NCBI GenBank assembly: GCA_900770295.1
Contig: CAAGJQ010000044.1
Location: forward strand, 1-23,562
Length of the DNA: 23,562 nt
Reading direction: 5' to 3'
DNA from: an uncultured Oscillibacter sp.
GTDB taxonomy: Bacteria > Bacillota > Clostridia > Oscillospirales > Oscillospiraceae
In this document: positions 22,732 to 23,562 of the stretch, piece by piece
Layout: each line of letters opens with the position of its first letter
Position numbering within the stretch: the stretch's first letter is position 1
Made by a program: the position numbers and the translations under genes
The notes under the pieces: generated by a model
Databases searched by the model: none
Told to the model about the DNA's origin: nothing
Seen by the model: only the letters and a program-made list of their open reading frames with translations

Positions 22732-23562
22732 TCAACCTCTTCTCTTCAAACGATAGGACTGCTGCACGATCTCCTCACACAGCTGATTGTATGTCATTCC
22801 GATAGCCCGGGCCTCCTTGGGGACCAGGCTGTTGGCCGTCATGCCGGGCAGGGAGTTGACCTCCAGGCACCAGGGGTTCCCCTCCCCGTCCAGGATGAAG
22901 TCCGTCCGGGAGTAGACCTCCAGACCCAAAGTCCGGTGGAGCTTCAGGGCCAGGTCGCCCAGCTTCTTCTGCTCCGCCTCGGTGATGGGCGCCGGGCAGA
23001 GCTCCCGGGCGCCGCCGTTCTGGTATTTGGCGATGTAGTCGAAGTCCTTTTCCACAGGGAGAATCTCCACGGCCGGCAGGGCCCGGTCGCCCAGAACGGC
23101 CACCGTCAGCTCCCGGCCGTAGACCCGCTCCTCCATCAGGACCTCTCCATGGTAATCCTGAACCTTCACCAGCGCCTCCCGCAGGGCCGCCCGGTCCTCC
23201 GGCAGGAACACGCCCAGCGAGGAGCCGCCGCCGGTGGTCTTGATGACACAGGGCATAGGCAGCTCCTCCGCCAGCCGGTCCACTTCCGACGCGTCGTACC
23301 GCAGCAGCCGCCACCTGGGGGTGGGGATGCCGGCGGAGTCCATCATCCGCTTTGTCATGGCCTTATCCATGGCAAGGCCGGAGGCCAGATATCCGCCGCC
23401 GGTGTATTTGATGCCCAGCAGGTCAAAGGTGGCCTGGACCCGACCGTCCTCGCCGTCCTGGCCGTGGAGGCCCAGGAACACGATGTCCGCCAGGCCGCAC
23501 AGCTCCAACACGTTGGGGCCGAACAGCCGCTGGCTCTGGTCTTTCCGGCTTCTGCGGACCGC
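22732..23562 (-). CDS. ddl: D-alanine--D-alanine ligase, 5' end cut off by window
   Basis: An ATP-grasp enzyme that joins two D-Ala molecules for peptidoglycan. The 276 residues present include LGLHGQDGEDGRVQATFDLLGIKYTG, the ATP loop KTTGGGSSLGV, the omega-loop segment FDYIAKYQN, the SRTDFIL segment and the metal-binding EVNSLPGMT. The KY pair in the omega loop fits a D-Ala-D-Ala ligase rather than a D-lactate-type resistance ligase. The frame is still open at the right edge, so about 70 N-terminal residues are missing. It heads the visible part of the murF operon. Confidence 0.95.
   Translation of the reverse strand, partial: AVRRSRKDQSQRLFGPNVLELCGLADIVFLGLHGQDGEDGRVQATFDLLGIKYTGGGYLASGLAMDKAMTKRMMDSAGIPTPRWRLLRYDASEVDRLAEELPMPCVIKTTGGGSSLGVFLPEDRAALREALVKVQDYHGEVLMEERVYGRELTVAVLGDRALPAVEILPVEKDFDYIAKYQNGGARELCPAPITEAEQKKLGDLALKLHRTLGLEVYSRTDFILDGEGNPWCLEVNSLPGMTANSLVPKEARAIGMTYNQLCEEIVQQSYRLKRRG

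Noticed and set aside
21219..22805. Plus-strand open frame of 528 codons
   Set aside because: It is antisense to murF and has no supporting motif or ribosome-binding site.
1..23562. CRISPR array, mobile element, prophage or defence island
   Set aside because: No regularly spaced repeats, transposase, integrase, phage or nuclease-defence genes were seen, and nearly all of the sequence is accounted for by core genes.

Overview
The window reads as a chromosomal stretch from a high-GC Firmicute of the class Clostridia. An Oscillospiraceae-type gut anaerobe (Flavonifractor, Lawsonibacter or Oscillibacter-like) fits best. The inference rests on a Gram-positive L10 leader, strong GGAGG ribosome-binding sites, SecE-NusG-L11-L1 order, a zinc-type L33 and GC-rich codon use. 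No marker allows a species call. Most of the window is core housekeeping sequence. No CRISPR array, insertion sequence, integrase, tRNA or rRNA was found.

Layout. Positions 1-1262 (minus strand) carry frr (3' end cut by the window edge) and pyrH, with their own promoter near 1382-1410. Positions 1263-1889 are an unusually AT-rich, gene-free stretch holding divergent promoters and a pair of matching inverted repeats. Positions 1890-5938 (plus strand) form a four-gene amino-acid cassette: an SLC1-type sodium symporter with a neutral-substrate signature, a RidA imine deaminase, a serine/threonine dehydratase-like PLP enzyme and a class I aminotransferase. Two face-to-face terminators (5965-6113) close this cassette and the oppositely running ribosomal block.

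Positions 6134-9597 (minus strand) are rpmG-secE-nusG-rplK-rplA and then rplJ-rplL. The rplJ-rplL pair has its own consensus promoter and an L10 autoregulatory leader with an attenuator. rplL is followed by a terminator rather than rpoB. Positions 9915-11461 (plus strand) hold a YqgF/RuvX-like nuclease and two overlapping half-size chromate-transporter genes. Positions 11531-12949 (minus strand) encode an odd protein: six membrane segments joined to a domain resembling the catalytic domain of 2-oxo acid dehydrogenase E2, with the catalytic His replaced by Glu. A phosphoribosyltransferase with its own promoter lies upstream of it.

Positions 13882-23562 (minus strand) form a tightly packed run transcribed from the right: ddl (5' end cut), murF, an ABC-F ATPase, a DUF218 membrane protein, a flavodoxin, prfA, a Sua5-CoaE fusion and an M18 aminopeptidase. 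It joins cell-wall precursor synthesis, translation (ABC-F, RF1, t6A modification) and CoA synthesis.

The most notable items are the E2-like membrane pseudoenzyme, the Sua5-CoaE fusion, the amino-acid cassette with its operator-like repeats, and several unexplained RNA hairpins in the ribosomal-protein operons. I found no convincing defence or mobile system.
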